Assembly: GCA_037968855.1 (NCBI GenBank)
Contig: JBBKWH010000095.1
Location: 1-64,000, forward strand
From: JBBKWH01 sp037968855
GTDB lineage: Bacteria; Pseudomonadota; Gammaproteobacteria; Pseudomonadales; Moraxellaceae
DNA length: 64,000 nucleotides
Direction of reading: 5' to 3'
Shown: positions 9,127 through 18,951 of the stretch, piece after piece
Numbering within the stretch: position 1 is the stretch's first letter
Layout: every line of letters begins with the position of its first letter
Translations under genes and position numbers: made by a program
Notes under the pieces: model-generated
Database searches by the model: none
Seen by the model: only the letters and a program-made list of their open reading frames with translations
What the model was told of the DNA's origin: nothing

Positions 9127-10509
9127 TTAAAAGACTACTGGATGTCCAAGAAGCTGCGACAGATCATGTCGCGCATCCACATCCAATTGTTGTTTGTCGA
9201 TTTTTAAATAGGCGACGTTTTGATCTGGCAATACCACTACATCTTCAACCCCACGCACATCAAGCAGACGAATCGCCCAATCATGTGCATTGAGGTGATC
9301 TTGCTGGTCGATTGACGCGTCAGGTAAACGAACAGCAAGACTGGATAAATAAGGCGGTGAGGCAAGGCGTAAAACCACCATAAACCAAATGATAGATAGA
9401 CCTGCTAACAGCCCCCACGACCACTGTGGGCCAACGTAGGTTAGCAATTGGCCGCCTAATACGCCACCAACAAACGCGCCAAAAAACTGACTCGATGCAT
9501 TAATACCCATGGCAGTTGCCCGTGCTGCAATCGGTGCGCGTTTGGACATCCACGAGGGTAACAGTGCCTCTAGCATGTTAAAGGCAATAAAAAACAGGCC
9601 GATACCAATCAACAAGCCCCACTTGGTTTGGTCAAAGATTGCCAACACCAGCATTGACGTGCCAATCAGCGCCACGGCCGACACAAAAATTCGGCGCATC
9701 CGACGCTTTGCCTCGGCAATGATAATTGCCGGAATTGCCAAGACAAATCCCAGTAATAACAAGGGTAAGTAGACCCAACCATGATGATCCACCGGAATAT
9801 TGGCATACTTAATCAATTGGCTTGGAATCATGACAAAGGCAGCCGTCATCAACAGATGCAGCATAAAAATAGACAAGTGCAGACGATTGAGGTCAGGCAA
9901 GCTTAAAACCGAACGGAGCTGCTCGCGATAGGCTTTGGGCGTTTGTTTGAGCAAACGCATTGGGGTGGGTACGACCGCCAACAAACCAATGGCCAAAATT
10001 GCCGCAATGGATGTCAGCCAGAATAATCCAGACAGGCCAACCCAATGGGTCAGCACCGGCCCAAGACTAAAGGCCACAATAAACGACAGCGCAATACTCA
10101 TGCCCATTGCGGCCATGGCTTTGCTGCGCTGTTCTTCCCGCGTGACGTCGGCCAGCAAGGCCATTACCACCGCAGAGACCGCACCACCACCCGCAATGGC
10201 ACGCCCCAAAATTACGCCCCAAATACTCTCAGACATGGCAGCAACCGCACCACCCAAAGCAAACAACAGTAGACCAATCACAATCAATGGCTTACGCGGT
10301 ACACGATCAGCCAGCAGACTAACTGGAATCTGCAAAAACGCTTGGGTTAAGCCATACACGCCAATCGCCAAACCCAGCAATGCCGGTGTTGCACCGCTAT
10401 AGGCTTGGCCATAGATCGCAAACACAGGCACGATCATGAATAGACCCAGCATGCGCAAGGCAAAGATACTGCCTAACGCAACGGTTGCACGACGTTCAGA
10501 AGCATTCAT
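9127..10509 (-). CDS. MFS transporter, YajR-like with C-terminal YAM-type domain
   Basis: This is a 460-residue major facilitator, probably a drug/proton antiporter of the inner membrane. About 12 membrane helices fill residues 10-385. Motif A is LLADRVPRKP between helices 2 and 3. The last 75 residues are soluble and contain LLDVRGVEDVVVLPDQNVAY, which resembles the ferredoxin-like YAM domain of E. coli YajR. It lies between ssb and the divergent uvrA. The substrate is not evident. Confidence 0.85.
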   Translation of the reverse strand: MNASERRATVALGSIFALRMLGLFMIVPVFAIYGQAYSGATPALLGLAIGVYGLTQAFLQIPVSLLADRVPRKPLIVIGLLLFALGGAVAAMSESIWGVILGRAIAGGGAVSAVVMALLADVTREEQRSKAMAAMGMSIALSFIVAFSLGPVLTHWVGLSGLFWLTSIAAILAIGLLAVVPTPMRLLKQTPKAYREQLRSVLSLPDLNRLHLSIFMLHLLMTAAFVMIPSQLIKYANIPVDHHGWVYLPLLLLGFVLAIPAIIIAEAKRRMRRIFVSAVALIGTSMLVLAIFDQTKWGLLIGIGLFFIAFNMLEALLPSWMSKRAPIAARATAMGINASSQFFGAFVGGVLGGQLLTYVGPQWSWGLLAGLSIIWFMVVLRLASPPYLSSLAVRLPDASIDQQDHLNAHDWAIRLLDVRGVEDVVVLPDQNVAYLKIDKQQLDVDARHDLSQLLGHPVVF

Positions 10510-10669
10510 GGGCGCAGCTAACCAGCGAACAGCAAAGAGTGGCGCGATTATACGCGGCTTCTGATGGCTTGGTGCAGTAGTTCATCCGCTGTTCACGCGC
10601 TGCCACTTGAACCTGTTGAATTTGCCTTCATGATAAGACCCTACTCTTTTCTGATACCGAGCCTTAAGC

Positions 10670-13516
10670 ATGAGTCAGAGCCAGATTCGCATTCGTGGTG
10701 CCCGCACGCATAATCTAAAAAACATCTCACTGGATATTCCACGAGATAAATTTGTGGTCATCACCGGACTGTCTGGTTCAGGAAAGTCGTCTCTGGCCTT
10801 TGATACCTTGTATGCCGAAGGTCAGCGTCGCTATGTCGAGTCGCTATCGGCCTATGCCCGTCAGTTTTTGTCGCAAATGGAAAAACCAGACGTCGATTCG
10901 ATTGAAGGCTTATCGCCAGCGATTGCCATTGAGCAAAAGTCGACCAGCCATAACCCACGTTCAACCGTCGGCACCATCACTGAAATTTATGACTATTTGC
11001 GCTTGCTGTATGCACGCGTCGGCACACCATACTGCCCTGAACATGACTTGCCGATGGTCGCGCAAACCGTGACCGAAATGGTCGACCAAGTGAATGGATT
11101 ACCTGAAGGCACCGCGATTATGCTGATGGCTCCCGTGGTACGGGATCGCAAAGGCGAACATGCAGGCTTATTTGATCAATTACGAGGTCAAGGCTTTGTT
11201 CGAGCGCGCATTAATGGCGACTTGGTCGACCTCGATGACACCCCCGTATTGGACAAAAAAAAGAAGCACACCATTGAAGTGGTGATTGATCGCTTTAAAG
11301 TTCGGCCAGATCTGGGCAATCGTGTCGCCGAATCATTTGAGACCACGCTACGTTTGGGTGGTGATTTGGCGATCTTGCACTTTATGGATGGTGATCGGCC
11401 AGACCAAGTGTTTTCGGCGCGGCATAGCTGTCCGGTCTGTGACCGAGCGGTAGCCGAGCTTGAGCCGCGTTTATTCTCGTTTAATAACCCGTATGGTGCA
11501 TGTCCGGTCTGTGATGGTTTGGGCCATCGCAGTCATTTTGCCCCCGAAAAACTCATTCAAAATACCGAACTGTCCTTAAACCAAGGCGCTATTCGTGGTT
11601 GGGATCGTCAGCGTCCATATTATTTTCATCAACTTTGCACGGTGGCAGATCATTATCAAATTGATCGCAATGTGCCATGGCATACGCTGAACGAAACACA
11701 GCAATTGCTCATTTTAAATGGCAGTGGACGCGACAAAATCAATTTTAGCCACGTGGATGAGCGAGGCCGTAAACAGAATCGCGTTCAGCCGTTTGAGGGG
11801 GTATTGCCTTATTTAGAACGGCGCTATAAAGAAACCGAAAGCAATCTGGTTCGGGATGAGCTTGCTCAGTATTTATCCAACGCACCCTGTAATGTGTGTC
11901 ATGGGTCACGTCTAAATGATATTGCACGTCATGTCAAAGTCGCTGATGTTACTTTGCCAGAGATAACCTGTCAGTCGATTGGTGATGCAACTCGTTATTA
12001 TCAAGATTTACACCTTGACGGTGCCAAAGGTGAAGTTGCAGATAAAATTTTTAAAGAAATTCGTGAACGGCTTCAGTTTTTGGTCAGTGTCGGTTTGAAT
12101 TATCTCACCCTTGCTCGATCCGCTGATACGTTATCTGGTGGTGAGGCTCAGCGGATTCGTTTGGCCTCGCAAATTGGTGCGGGTCTAATGGGTGTGATGT
12201 ATGTACTAGACGAACCCTCGATTGGCCTACATCAACGCGATAACGAACGACTCTTGGGCACGCTGATTCGCCTGCGTGATTTGGGCAATACCGTGCTGGT
12301 GGTTGAGCATGACGAAGATGCAATTCGCGCCGCCGATTATATTATCGACATTGGGCCGGGTGCAGGGATTCATGGTGGACAAATCATTGCCGAAGGCTCG
12401 GCACAAGATTTGGCCGATCATCCCGACTCACTGACCGGACAGTATTTGTCGGGTGCATTGTCGATTGCCGTGCCTAGCGAGCGCCATCAACCTGACCCAG
12501 AGCGCACGCTCGCCCTCAATGGTGCGCAAGGCCATAACCTGCAACACGTCAATCTCAAAATCCCTTTGGGCCTGATGACCTGTATTACCGGCGTATCCGG
12601 TTCGGGCAAGTCCACGTTGATCAATCGCACCTTGATGCCGTTAGCGGCTACGCAACTCAATGGTGCCAGTACGCTTACCGCAGAGCGCTTTGAGTCGATT
12701 GATGGCCTACAACACTTAGACAAGGTGGTCGATATTGACCAAAGCCCTATTGGTCGTACACCACGCAGTAACCCTGCCACCTATACCGGCGTGTTTACAC
12801 CATTGCGGGAGCTGTTCTCGCAGACGCCAGAGGCGCGAGCGCGCGGTTATGCACCCGGTCGCTTCTCGTTTAACGTCAAAGGCGGCCGCTGTGATGCCTG
12901 TGAAGGCGATGGCGTGCTCAAAGTCGCTATGCACTTTTTGCCTGACATGTATGTGCCGTGTGATGTCTGCCATGGCAAACGCTATAACCGCGAAACCTTA
13001 GAGGTGCATTACAAAGGTCAGAACATCTCTGATGTGCTCAATATGACCGTTGAAGATGCGGCAACGTTCTTTGAGGCGATTCCCAGTATTCATCGTAAGC
13101 TTGATACCTTGATTCAGGTTGGTTTGGGTTACATTCGCTTGGGTCAAGCCGCCACCACGCTGTCTGGCGGTGAAGCACAACGGGTCAAACTGGCGCGTGA
13201 GTTGGCCAAACGAGACACGGGCCAAACCTTATATATCTTGGATGAGCCAACCACTGGCCTACACTTCCACGATATTGCCAAGTTGCTGGAAATCCTGCAT
13301 CAACTGCGTAACAAGGGCAACACTGTGGTAGTGATCGAGCACAATCTGGACGTGATCAAAACCGCCGACTGGGTGGTGGATCTTGGCCCAGAAGGTGGTT
13401 CTGGTGGTGGATTGATCATTGCCGAAGGCACCCCCGAACAAGTGGCTCAGGTCGAAGGCTCATTTACCGGTCAGTTCTTGCAACCGTTACTGGCATCAAG
13501 CACGAAACTCGCTTAA
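10670..13516 (+). CDS. uvrA: Excinuclease ABC subunit A
   Basis: UvrA is the damage-sensing ATPase of nucleotide excision repair and loads UvrB. The 948-residue protein has the two ABC modules of the family. Walker A motifs are GLSGSGKSSL (about 34-43) and GVSGSGKSTL (about 643-652), and there are two LSGGEAQR signatures. Zinc-finger cysteines appear in CPVCDRAV...CPVCDGLG and in CDACEGDG...CDVCHGKR. The start ATG is at 10670. No clear SOS box was found upstream, so regulation cannot be stated. Confidence 0.98.
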   Translation: MSQSQIRIRGARTHNLKNISLDIPRDKFVVITGLSGSGKSSLAFDTLYAEGQRRYVESLSAYARQFLSQMEKPDVDSIEGLSPAIAIEQKSTSHNPRSTVGTITEIYDYLRLLYARVGTPYCPEHDLPMVAQTVTEMVDQVNGLPEGTAIMLMAPVVRDRKGEHAGLFDQLRGQGFVRARINGDLVDLDDTPVLDKKKKHTIEVVIDRFKVRPDLGNRVAESFETTLRLGGDLAILHFMDGDRPDQVFSARHSCPVCDRAVAELEPRLFSFNNPYGACPVCDGLGHRSHFAPEKLIQNTELSLNQGAIRGWDRQRPYYFHQLCTVADHYQIDRNVPWHTLNETQQLLILNGSGRDKINFSHVDERGRKQNRVQPFEGVLPYLERRYKETESNLVRDELAQYLSNAPCNVCHGSRLNDIARHVKVADVTLPEITCQSIGDATRYYQDLHLDGAKGEVADKIFKEIRERLQFLVSVGLNYLTLARSADTLSGGEAQRIRLASQIGAGLMGVMYVLDEPSIGLHQRDNERLLGTLIRLRDLGNTVLVVEHDEDAIRAADYIIDIGPGAGIHGGQIIAEGSAQDLADHPDSLTGQYLSGALSIAVPSERHQPDPERTLALNGAQGHNLQHVNLKIPLGLMTCITGVSGSGKSTLINRTLMPLAATQLNGASTLTAERFESIDGLQHLDKVVDIDQSPIGRTPRSNPATYTGVFTPLRELFSQTPEARARGYAPGRFSFNVKGGRCDACEGDGVLKVAMHFLPDMYVPCDVCHGKRYNRETLEVHYKGQNISDVLNMTVEDAATFFEAIPSIHRKLDTLIQVGLGYIRLGQAATTLSGGEAQRVKLARELAKRDTGQTLYILDEPTTGLHFHDIAKLLEILHQLRNKGNTVVVIEHNLDVIKTADWVVDLGPEGGSGGGLIIAEGTPEQVAQVEGSFTGQFLQPLLASSTKLA

Positions 13517-13525
13517 AGCCTCCTC

Positions 13526-13556
13526 AAAAAAGAGGTCATGATTTGGCCTCTTTTTT
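13526..13556. terminator. Bidirectional terminator between uvrA and luxR
   Basis: A 10-bp inverted repeat, AAAAAAGAGG / CCTCTTTTTT, with an 11-nt loop gives a T-run on both strands. It lies between the convergent uvrA (plus) and luxR-type (minus) genes and can serve both. Confidence 0.85.
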
Positions 13557-13592
13557 GTTTGCTGCTAGATGTGCTCTGCCTACCTCAGCCAC

Positions 13593-14303
13593 TTAAAATA
13601 ATCCAAGCAATGCCGCCTTGACTGCCGCCGCAGTTTTATTAGTGGCATTTAACTTTTTGATACAGTTAGCAATATGAAAATTCACCGTGCGCTCGGTGAT
13701 ATGCATGATGGTGGAAATATCCGAAGCTGTTTTGCCCTCAGCCGTCCAACGCAATACATCAATTTCGCGGCCAGATAACACTGACGCGCGCTCTGGTGCA
13801 ATTTTTTCGGACAGTCGATTGGCCATCAATTGATGCGTGATTTGGGTCAGCCAAATCATCTTATAGCCCTTAACATCCAGCTCAGCCGTGCTCAAGGTCT
13901 CGTTAGATCTGGCCAGTGTCATCATGCCACTGACCCCTTGCATATCGCAGGTTGATTGTGCCCAGCCCACGCTTAAGCCATACGCGCGAGCTTCTTCCCA
14001 AAAACCGCGCTCTGGCAAAAATAGCTCGTCGGTCCACACCAATGGCATGGTGGACTTTAAGCCATGCTTTACCGAGGGATCGATCAGAAAATAACTTTGC
14101 TCGGCATAACGCTGTTGCCAAGACTCTGGATAATTATTCAGCATGACGACCCGATGCTGGGACAAATGCATTGGTTGACGCACCCCATACGCAAAGTGGT
14201 CAAACCCCAACTCTAAAGCCAATGCCGCCAGACGATTAAAAACGTCTTGCTCTGTTCCCGCCCCATCCAAATCTGCTAATAAATGCTCTTGCCAAACATG
14301 CAT
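13593..14303 (-). CDS. LuxR-family acyl-homoserine-lactone receptor/regulator
   Basis: This is a quorum-sensing transcription factor of 236 residues. The N-terminal autoinducer-binding domain keeps the ligand-pocket residues W62, Y66, D75, P76 and W90, with the same spacing as TraR W57, Y61, D70, P71 and W85. The C-terminal LuxR helix-turn-helix reads LSGREIDVLRWTAEGKTASD and ITERTVNFHIANCIKKL. A GGTGAG site precedes the ATG. It is divergent from the RsaM-like gene and the luxI-type synthase, the order of the Acinetobacter abaR-abaM-abaI locus. It most likely binds the acyl-homoserine lactone made by the neighbour at 15006. Confidence 0.94.
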   Translation of the reverse strand: MHVWQEHLLADLDGAGTEQDVFNRLAALALELGFDHFAYGVRQPMHLSQHRVVMLNNYPESWQQRYAEQSYFLIDPSVKHGLKSTMPLVWTDELFLPERGFWEEARAYGLSVGWAQSTCDMQGVSGMMTLARSNETLSTAELDVKGYKMIWLTQITHQLMANRLSEKIAPERASVLSGREIDVLRWTAEGKTASDISTIMHITERTVNFHIANCIKKLNATNKTAAAVKAALLGLF

Positions 14304-14440
14304 CTTAAATTACTCACCTCAATTTTTTTCCCTTTGACTTAATCATATTTCAAGCACAGTGACAGAATCACTATACAAAATTTGATAAAGGTCTCATTTC
14401 TCAGCTCCCCCGCCTGTTAAAACTAACACTATCCCGATCT

Positions 14441-14460
14441 AGACGCATCGGTTAGCGTCT
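14441..14460. promoter_or_regulatory. 20-bp dyad, possible LuxR-type box
   Basis: AGACGC and GCGTCT form 6-bp inverted arms that span exactly 20 bp, the size of a lux box. The element ends 17 bp before the first ATG of the RsaM-like gene, in the divergent luxR/rsaM intergenic region. The arm sequence does not match the classic lux box, so a regulator site is only suggested. Confidence 0.3.
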
Positions 14461-14477
14461 GCACCACTGCTGATTGG

Positions 14478-14930
14478 ATGCTAATGTTTATGAATTTACT
14501 CCCTGCCCGTCACAAGCCTTTGCCTATGCCTAAGATCTCATCGGATGGTTATGTCCGTCTAAGTGTTGATTTATTGAACAACATTCCTTTGCTGCATCTA
14601 CTGTCTGCCCTAGACGATGATACGCCATGTCATGCCGCGCCACAGGTGCTACCACCCTATATTAATGGCTACAGCGAGTGGATTAGCGAAGGGCAACCTG
14701 CCTTATCAATTGGCTGGGATTGGCAAGCAAGCTGGCAGGACCACCAATTAATATGTGAACTAATAGACACTCCTCGCAGCAATATCATGCTGATTGATCA
14801 GCAACAACAAGATCTTGGCCACCATGCCACCCTCGACTTACTCAAAAACAAAATCCACATGCTGGACTGGCAGCCTGCCGTGATCAATGCAATTTTGCAG
14901 ATCTATAGCTTGTCAAGCTGTCAAAACTAA
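14478..14930 (+). CDS. RsaM/AbaM-like quorum-sensing repressor (DUF4902-type)
   Basis: This is a 150-residue soluble protein lying between a luxR-type and a luxI-type gene. RsaM family members sit at this place in Burkholderia and Acinetobacter (AbaM) and reduce acyl-homoserine-lactone production. Its pattern GYVRLSVDLLNNIPLLHLLS followed by INGYSEWISEGQPALSIGWD resembles what I recall of that family, notably the GYxEW and SIGWDW blocks. The start could be any of three close ATGs (MLMFMNLL); none has a strong ribosome site. The assignment rests on resemblance plus gene order and was not tested by a search. Confidence 0.72.
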   Translation: MLMFMNLLPARHKPLPMPKISSDGYVRLSVDLLNNIPLLHLLSALDDDTPCHAAPQVLPPYINGYSEWISEGQPALSIGWDWQASWQDHQLICELIDTPRSNIMLIDQQQQDLGHHATLDLLKNKIHMLDWQPAVINAILQIYSLSSCQN

Positions 14931-15005
14931 CAGTTGTTCGAGCACCCCTCTACACCGTTAAATCGTCAGTGATGAGTCCCGCAACACATTGAAGGGATAA
15001 CAATT

Positions 15006-15566
15006 ATGCGAATGCACTCAGGGATGAAAGAAACACTGCCAAGCCATCTGTACCGGCAACTTGGTGTGTATCGATACGATGTGTTTATCGAGCATTTGGG
15101 CTGGAATTTGAATGTTCGAGATGGGTTGGAGCTGGATCAGTTTGATCGAGATAACGAGACGGTTTATGTCGTTGCTCAGCAAGAGGATGGAACGATTCAA
15201 GGGTGTGCACGACTCCTGCCCACACTTGGACCATACCTGCTAAGCGAAGTCTTTCCGCAGTTGTTGAACGGACTAGAACCACCGTCATCGTCTGATGTTT
15301 GGGAACTCTCGCGCTTTGCTGCGGTAGACCTGAGCAAAAAGACAGGAAGCGGTGCTTCGGCCCAGTACTCATCGCCTGTTGCACTTGCACTGATCCAAGC
15401 GGCAATGGATTGTGCCAGACAACAGGGTGCCAAACGGTTGATCACTGTATCGCCAGTGGGTGTGGAACGTCTACTCAGTCGAGCAGGCATTGTTGCACAT
15501 CGTGCTGGACCACCGATGGTGATCAATGGACATGCCTTAACCGCATGTTGGATTGAACTGGTTTAA
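15006..15566 (+). CDS. LuxI-family acyl-homoserine-lactone synthase
   Basis: The enzyme makes acyl-homoserine lactone signals from S-adenosylmethionine and an acyl carrier. The 186-residue protein keeps the LuxI invariant residues: R23 (YRYDVF), F27, W33, D44 and D47 (LELDQFD), R69 (CARLLP), F83, E100 and R103 (WELSRFA). A GAAGGGA site lies 8 nt before the ATG. It is 75 nt downstream of the RsaM-like gene and is followed by a terminator, so the two may share a transcript. Acyl chain length cannot be read from the sequence. Confidence 0.94.
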   Translation: MRMHSGMKETLPSHLYRQLGVYRYDVFIEHLGWNLNVRDGLELDQFDRDNETVYVVAQQEDGTIQGCARLLPTLGPYLLSEVFPQLLNGLEPPSSSDVWELSRFAAVDLSKKTGSGASAQYSSPVALALIQAAMDCARQQGAKRLITVSPVGVERLLSRAGIVAHRAGPPMVINGHALTACWIELV

Positions 15567-15634
15567 GGAAAGCCAACAATAAACTAAACAATGCAGATAA
15601 CTGTCAAACACTCTCAGCAGACTACTTGTATCGT

Positions 15635-15668
15635 AAACGCCTTGAAGACCTCAAGGCGTTTTCCTTTT
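15635..15668 (+). terminator. Terminator after the luxI-type gene
   Basis: An 11-bp stem AAACGCCTTGA / TCAAGGCGTTT with a 5-nt loop is followed by TCCTTTTTT. It ends the rsaM-luxI transcript. From here to 15855 no gene is seen. Confidence 0.88.
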
Positions 15669-15855
15669 TTCACTTTGGTGCTGATTGATGCTGACGGTTG
15701 ATCGCGAACCAAGCCTATGAAGACTGCATAACGGCATATCATGCCTATACAAAAAACACTCATAGCGTTCTATGCTATAACATTTTTACCTAACATCAGC
15801 ATGGCTAAATTTGTCAGTATTATCAATACCATTCGCAACACTATGCATTGATATC

Positions 15856-16914
15856 ATGGCCACCAATACCTTAGAAACCGTGGGCTCGGCAGCCAAAGAT
15901 GCGGTCACTAGCAAAGCCATTCAGTACCAAGACATCTACACTACGGTTAATGACTTGGTGCAAGGTTTTTGGGAGCGTATGCCTTATTTTGTCATCGCAC
16001 TCATTATCTTTATTATTTTTTGGTTAGTGGCCAAGCTGTTTAAGCTGATCATTCGTAAGACACTTGGCCAGCGCGCACATCGTAAGCAGAACCTTGTGTT
16101 GGTACTCAGTCGACTCGGTAGTAGCTTTATTATTTTTCTGGGTTTCTTGATTGCAATGGTTGTCGCAATCCCTGGTTTTACGCCGGCCCAACTGATCAGC
16201 GCGCTGGGCATTGGTTCGGTCGCGATTGGCTTTGCCTTTAAAGATATTTTTCAAAACATGCTGTCTGGCATCTTGTTGCTGCTATCTGAGCCGTTCCGGA
16301 TTGGTGATCAGATCGTCACCAACAACTATGAAGGGACGGTCGAAGACATTCAAATCCGCGCGACCTACATCAAAACCTATGATGGGCGCCGGATCGTGAT
16401 CCCAAATGCTGATCTATATACCAGCCCCGTTCAAGTTAACACTGCCTTTAATATCCGCCGGATTCAGGTCGAAATTGGTATTGGTTATGGTGATCCGATC
16501 AATGAGACACGTCAGTTAATGCTGGATATTTTGGATCAGTGTTCCAGTGTGTATAAAGAATCTAAACCGACTGTGGTGGTGACCAATCTAGCTGATTTTG
16601 CAGTGATCATGCGCGTGCGCTGGTGGATTGATACCAGCACCCAAATGAACGTCATCAGCTCAACTGACGAAGTCCTAACCGCAATGAAGTATGGCCTGAC
16701 CGAAGCAGGCGTGGATATGCCGTTCCCAACCAGTCAGATTTTGCTGCATGACCAAACCGAAGATGGCGATGGTGACCGTAGCAAACAACGTGAAGGCTGG
16801 CCACATCGCAAAGATAATACCGACAAAGCCTGTGAAGCCGCCAAAGCTGCTACGGTTGGTCGTAAAAATGATGGTAAAGACCCCTCTGAGTCTTCTAAAC
16901 CAGAACGCGATTAA
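15856..16914 (+). CDS. Small-conductance mechanosensitive channel, MscS family
   Basis: This inner-membrane channel of 352 residues opens under membrane tension to release solutes in osmotic downshock. Three membrane helices are seen (about 45-70, 85-105 and 115-140). The pore helix TM3 contains ALGIGSVAIGFAFKDIFQN, the Gly/Ala-packed signature of MscS, followed by the cytoplasmic beta domain with EPFRIGDQIV and VVIPNADLY-like residues (IVIPNADLY). The tail after residue 305 is charged and low in complexity. The ATG at 15856 is preferred over a TTG at 15811 because the added 15 residues have no family counterpart. Confidence 0.92.
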   Translation: MATNTLETVGSAAKDAVTSKAIQYQDIYTTVNDLVQGFWERMPYFVIALIIFIIFWLVAKLFKLIIRKTLGQRAHRKQNLVLVLSRLGSSFIIFLGFLIAMVVAIPGFTPAQLISALGIGSVAIGFAFKDIFQNMLSGILLLLSEPFRIGDQIVTNNYEGTVEDIQIRATYIKTYDGRRIVIPNADLYTSPVQVNTAFNIRRIQVEIGIGYGDPINETRQLMLDILDQCSSVYKESKPTVVVTNLADFAVIMRVRWWIDTSTQMNVISSTDEVLTAMKYGLTEAGVDMPFPTSQILLHDQTEDGDGDRSKQREGWPHRKDNTDKACEAAKAATVGRKNDGKDPSESSKPERD

Positions 16915-16949
16915 ACGGTTTAAGCAGGGTGTATTCTGCCATGGCACGG

Positions 16950-17657
16950 TTATGCAAATAGCCGCCCCATCAGCACTGGAACAGCGGTTTCGGTGCGTAG
17001 GATTCGCCCGCCCAAGGCCACTGGTGTACAGCCATTGGCTGCCAACAAATCCACCTCAAACGGAATAAATCCGCCTTCTGGCCCGACCACCAGCACACAA
17101 GGCTGTTGAATGTTGGTCGGTGCCATTTGATCGGCATACGGGTGCGCAACCAAGGCGATTTTATCCTGACACAGCAGTGGCAACTCATCTTCAACAAAGG
17201 GCCGAAAGCGTTTTTTGAGTGAAATTGTGGGCCAGACCGTATCGCCCGCCTGCTCTAGCCCCAGCAGAATAAAATCGTCTATTTGATTTAAAAAAGGCGT
17301 CTGCCAATAGCTTTTATCCACGCGATAACTATGCAATAGCACTAAATGCCGCACACCCAAGGTCACCGCATCCATGATCACGCGGCGTAGCACTTTGGGT
17401 CTGGGCAAGGCCAAAATGAGCGTCAATGGTGGCTTGGCTGGCGGTATTTGATTGAGTTGAATATCGCTTAGCACCAACTGCTGATGATCAATCTGCTGCA
17501 CTACCGCTTGGCCCTTCAGACCATCACGCACACCCACTTTGATGGTGTCGCCCACGACCAGCTTGAGGTGTTCGGCAATATGCTTGAGACGTCGAGGATC
17601 GTTGAGGGTGGCCTGCTGACCTTGTAATTGCTCAGGCTGTAACAGTAACAGATTCAT
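16950..17657 (-). CDS. rsmE: 16S rRNA (uracil1498-N3)-methyltransferase
   Basis: RsmE methylates U1498 of 16S rRNA using S-adenosylmethionine. The 235-residue protein has an N-terminal PUA-like part and a C-terminal knotted SPOUT domain. The signature VVGPEGGFIPFEVDLL, then ALGGRILRTETA, is close to diagnostic. The start is the ATG at 17655-17657, 4 nt after the waaA stop, so the gene is translationally close to waaA. A longer frame runs back into waaA and was not used. Confidence 0.95.
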   Translation of the reverse strand: MNLLLLQPEQLQGQQATLNDPRRLKHIAEHLKLVVGDTIKVGVRDGLKGQAVVQQIDHQQLVLSDIQLNQIPPAKPPLTLILALPRPKVLRRVIMDAVTLGVRHLVLLHSYRVDKSYWQTPFLNQIDDFILLGLEQAGDTVWPTISLKKRFRPFVEDELPLLCQDKIALVAHPYADQMAPTNIQQPCVLVVGPEGGFIPFEVDLLAANGCTPVALGGRILRTETAVPVLMGRLFA

Positions 17658-17661
17658 TCGC

Positions 17662-18951
17662 TTACCTTGATATCTGCACAGTAGACAACAACAGATCCAA
17701 CACGGCCAACTGCCGCGCCAATGCACCCTGATTGTCCAAACACACCTGCTGGCCGGCTTGACCAGCCTGCACGCGCAAGCCGTCGTTGCTCAGCCACGAT
17801 TGCCATGTCTGTGCAACGCCACTGGCGTCATCAGCTTGAATTAACCCGCCTGCGATTAGCAGCGCCTGTACGATAGGCTCAAAGTTAAAGGTATGACGCC
17901 CCATTACCACTGGCACACCAAGGCGCGCTGGCTCCAATGGATTATGCCCACCGGTAGTCGCCAAAGAACCACCGACAAAGGCCATCTGGGCCAAGGCATA
18001 CCATGTCCACAACTCGCCCATACTGTCAGCCAAATACACTGACGTGGCTGGCGTAATCGTCTGGCCTGCTGAACGCTTAGCCAATGACCAGCCTTTATCG
18101 GTGATGAGCGTCGCCACACGATCAAAACGTTCGGGATGACGTGGCACGAGAATTAAACAAGCCTTTGGATAACGAGCGTGGATGGCTTTAAAGATATTCA
18201 GCAATTGGTTTTCTTCGGGTTCATGCGTGCTGGCGGCCACCAAAATCGGGCGGTCTGCCAACTGCCAATCGACAAATAACTGTTGCGCCAAATCCAAGGC
18301 CGCCTGTGGTGGGGCCAGATCAAACTTTAAACTGCCAGTGACGTGTACCCGCTCAGGTTGTACACCAAGCTGAATAAAGCGTTGTGCGGTTGCCGTATCT
18401 TGCGCAGCAATACAGCTTAATTGCTGCACCATGGGCTGCGTAAGGCTGGCAAATTTGCCATAGCCTCGTGCAGAGCGTGCCGATAAACGGGCATTAAGCA
18501 AAACGGTTGGAATCTGACGTTGACTGGCTTGGGCCAAGAGATTGGGCCATAACTCGGTTTCAATCAGGCCAATCGCACGTGGTTGGTAGGCATCAAAAAA
18601 ATCTTGCATCAATGCCGCGCTATCGACAGGTAAAAACACCGATTGCACCCGACCGGCAAACAATTGGCGTAATCTGGCCTGACCGGTACGGGTGGTATTG
18701 GTGACTAAGACTGGCCAGCCTTGTGCCAGCAAATGCGCAATGATCGGTTGGGCAGCATTGGTCTCGCCGACCGAGACGGCATGAATCCATACAGGACGCT
18801 GTTGCCGCTGGGCCTGCATATTGACAATCGGGCCAAAGCGTTCAGCTACCTCAATTGCATAGTCCACTTGATGCCGCGAGCGCAACCATACTCGCAAGCG
18901 ATACAACGGCAAGATCATCAACACCAACAGCTGATACCAAAAAACCCGCAT
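17662..18951 (-). CDS. waaA: 3-deoxy-D-manno-octulosonic acid (Kdo) transferase
   Basis: WaaA adds Kdo to lipid IVA at the inner-membrane cytoplasmic face, building the lipopolysaccharide or lipooligosaccharide core. The 429-residue protein has an N-terminal membrane anchor (MRVFWYQLLVLMILPLYRL). The family motifs are WIHAVSVGETNAAQPII, ETELWPNLL and GGHNPLEPA, the last being the GT-B nucleotide-sugar loop. The ATG at 18949-18951 was chosen over an upstream GTG. It is unusually close to the terminator of the upstream nemA-like gene: the ATG follows the T-run directly. Confidence 0.95.
   Translation of the reverse strand: MRVFWYQLLVLMILPLYRLRVWLRSRHQVDYAIEVAERFGPIVNMQAQRQQRPVWIHAVSVGETNAAQPIIAHLLAQGWPVLVTNTTRTGQARLRQLFAGRVQSVFLPVDSAALMQDFFDAYQPRAIGLIETELWPNLLAQASQRQIPTVLLNARLSARSARGYGKFASLTQPMVQQLSCIAAQDTATAQRFIQLGVQPERVHVTGSLKFDLAPPQAALDLAQQLFVDWQLADRPILVAASTHEPEENQLLNIFKAIHARYPKACLILVPRHPERFDRVATLITDKGWSLAKRSAGQTITPATSVYLADSMGELWTWYALAQMAFVGGSLATTGGHNPLEPARLGVPVVMGRHTFNFEPIVQALLIAGGLIQADDASGVAQTWQSWLSNDGLRVQAGQAGQQVCLDNQGALARQLAVLDLLLSTVQISR

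Noticed and set aside
10510..10669. SOS box upstream of uvrA
   Set aside because: No sequence close to the CTGT-N8-ACAG LexA pattern was found between the MFS gene and uvrA.
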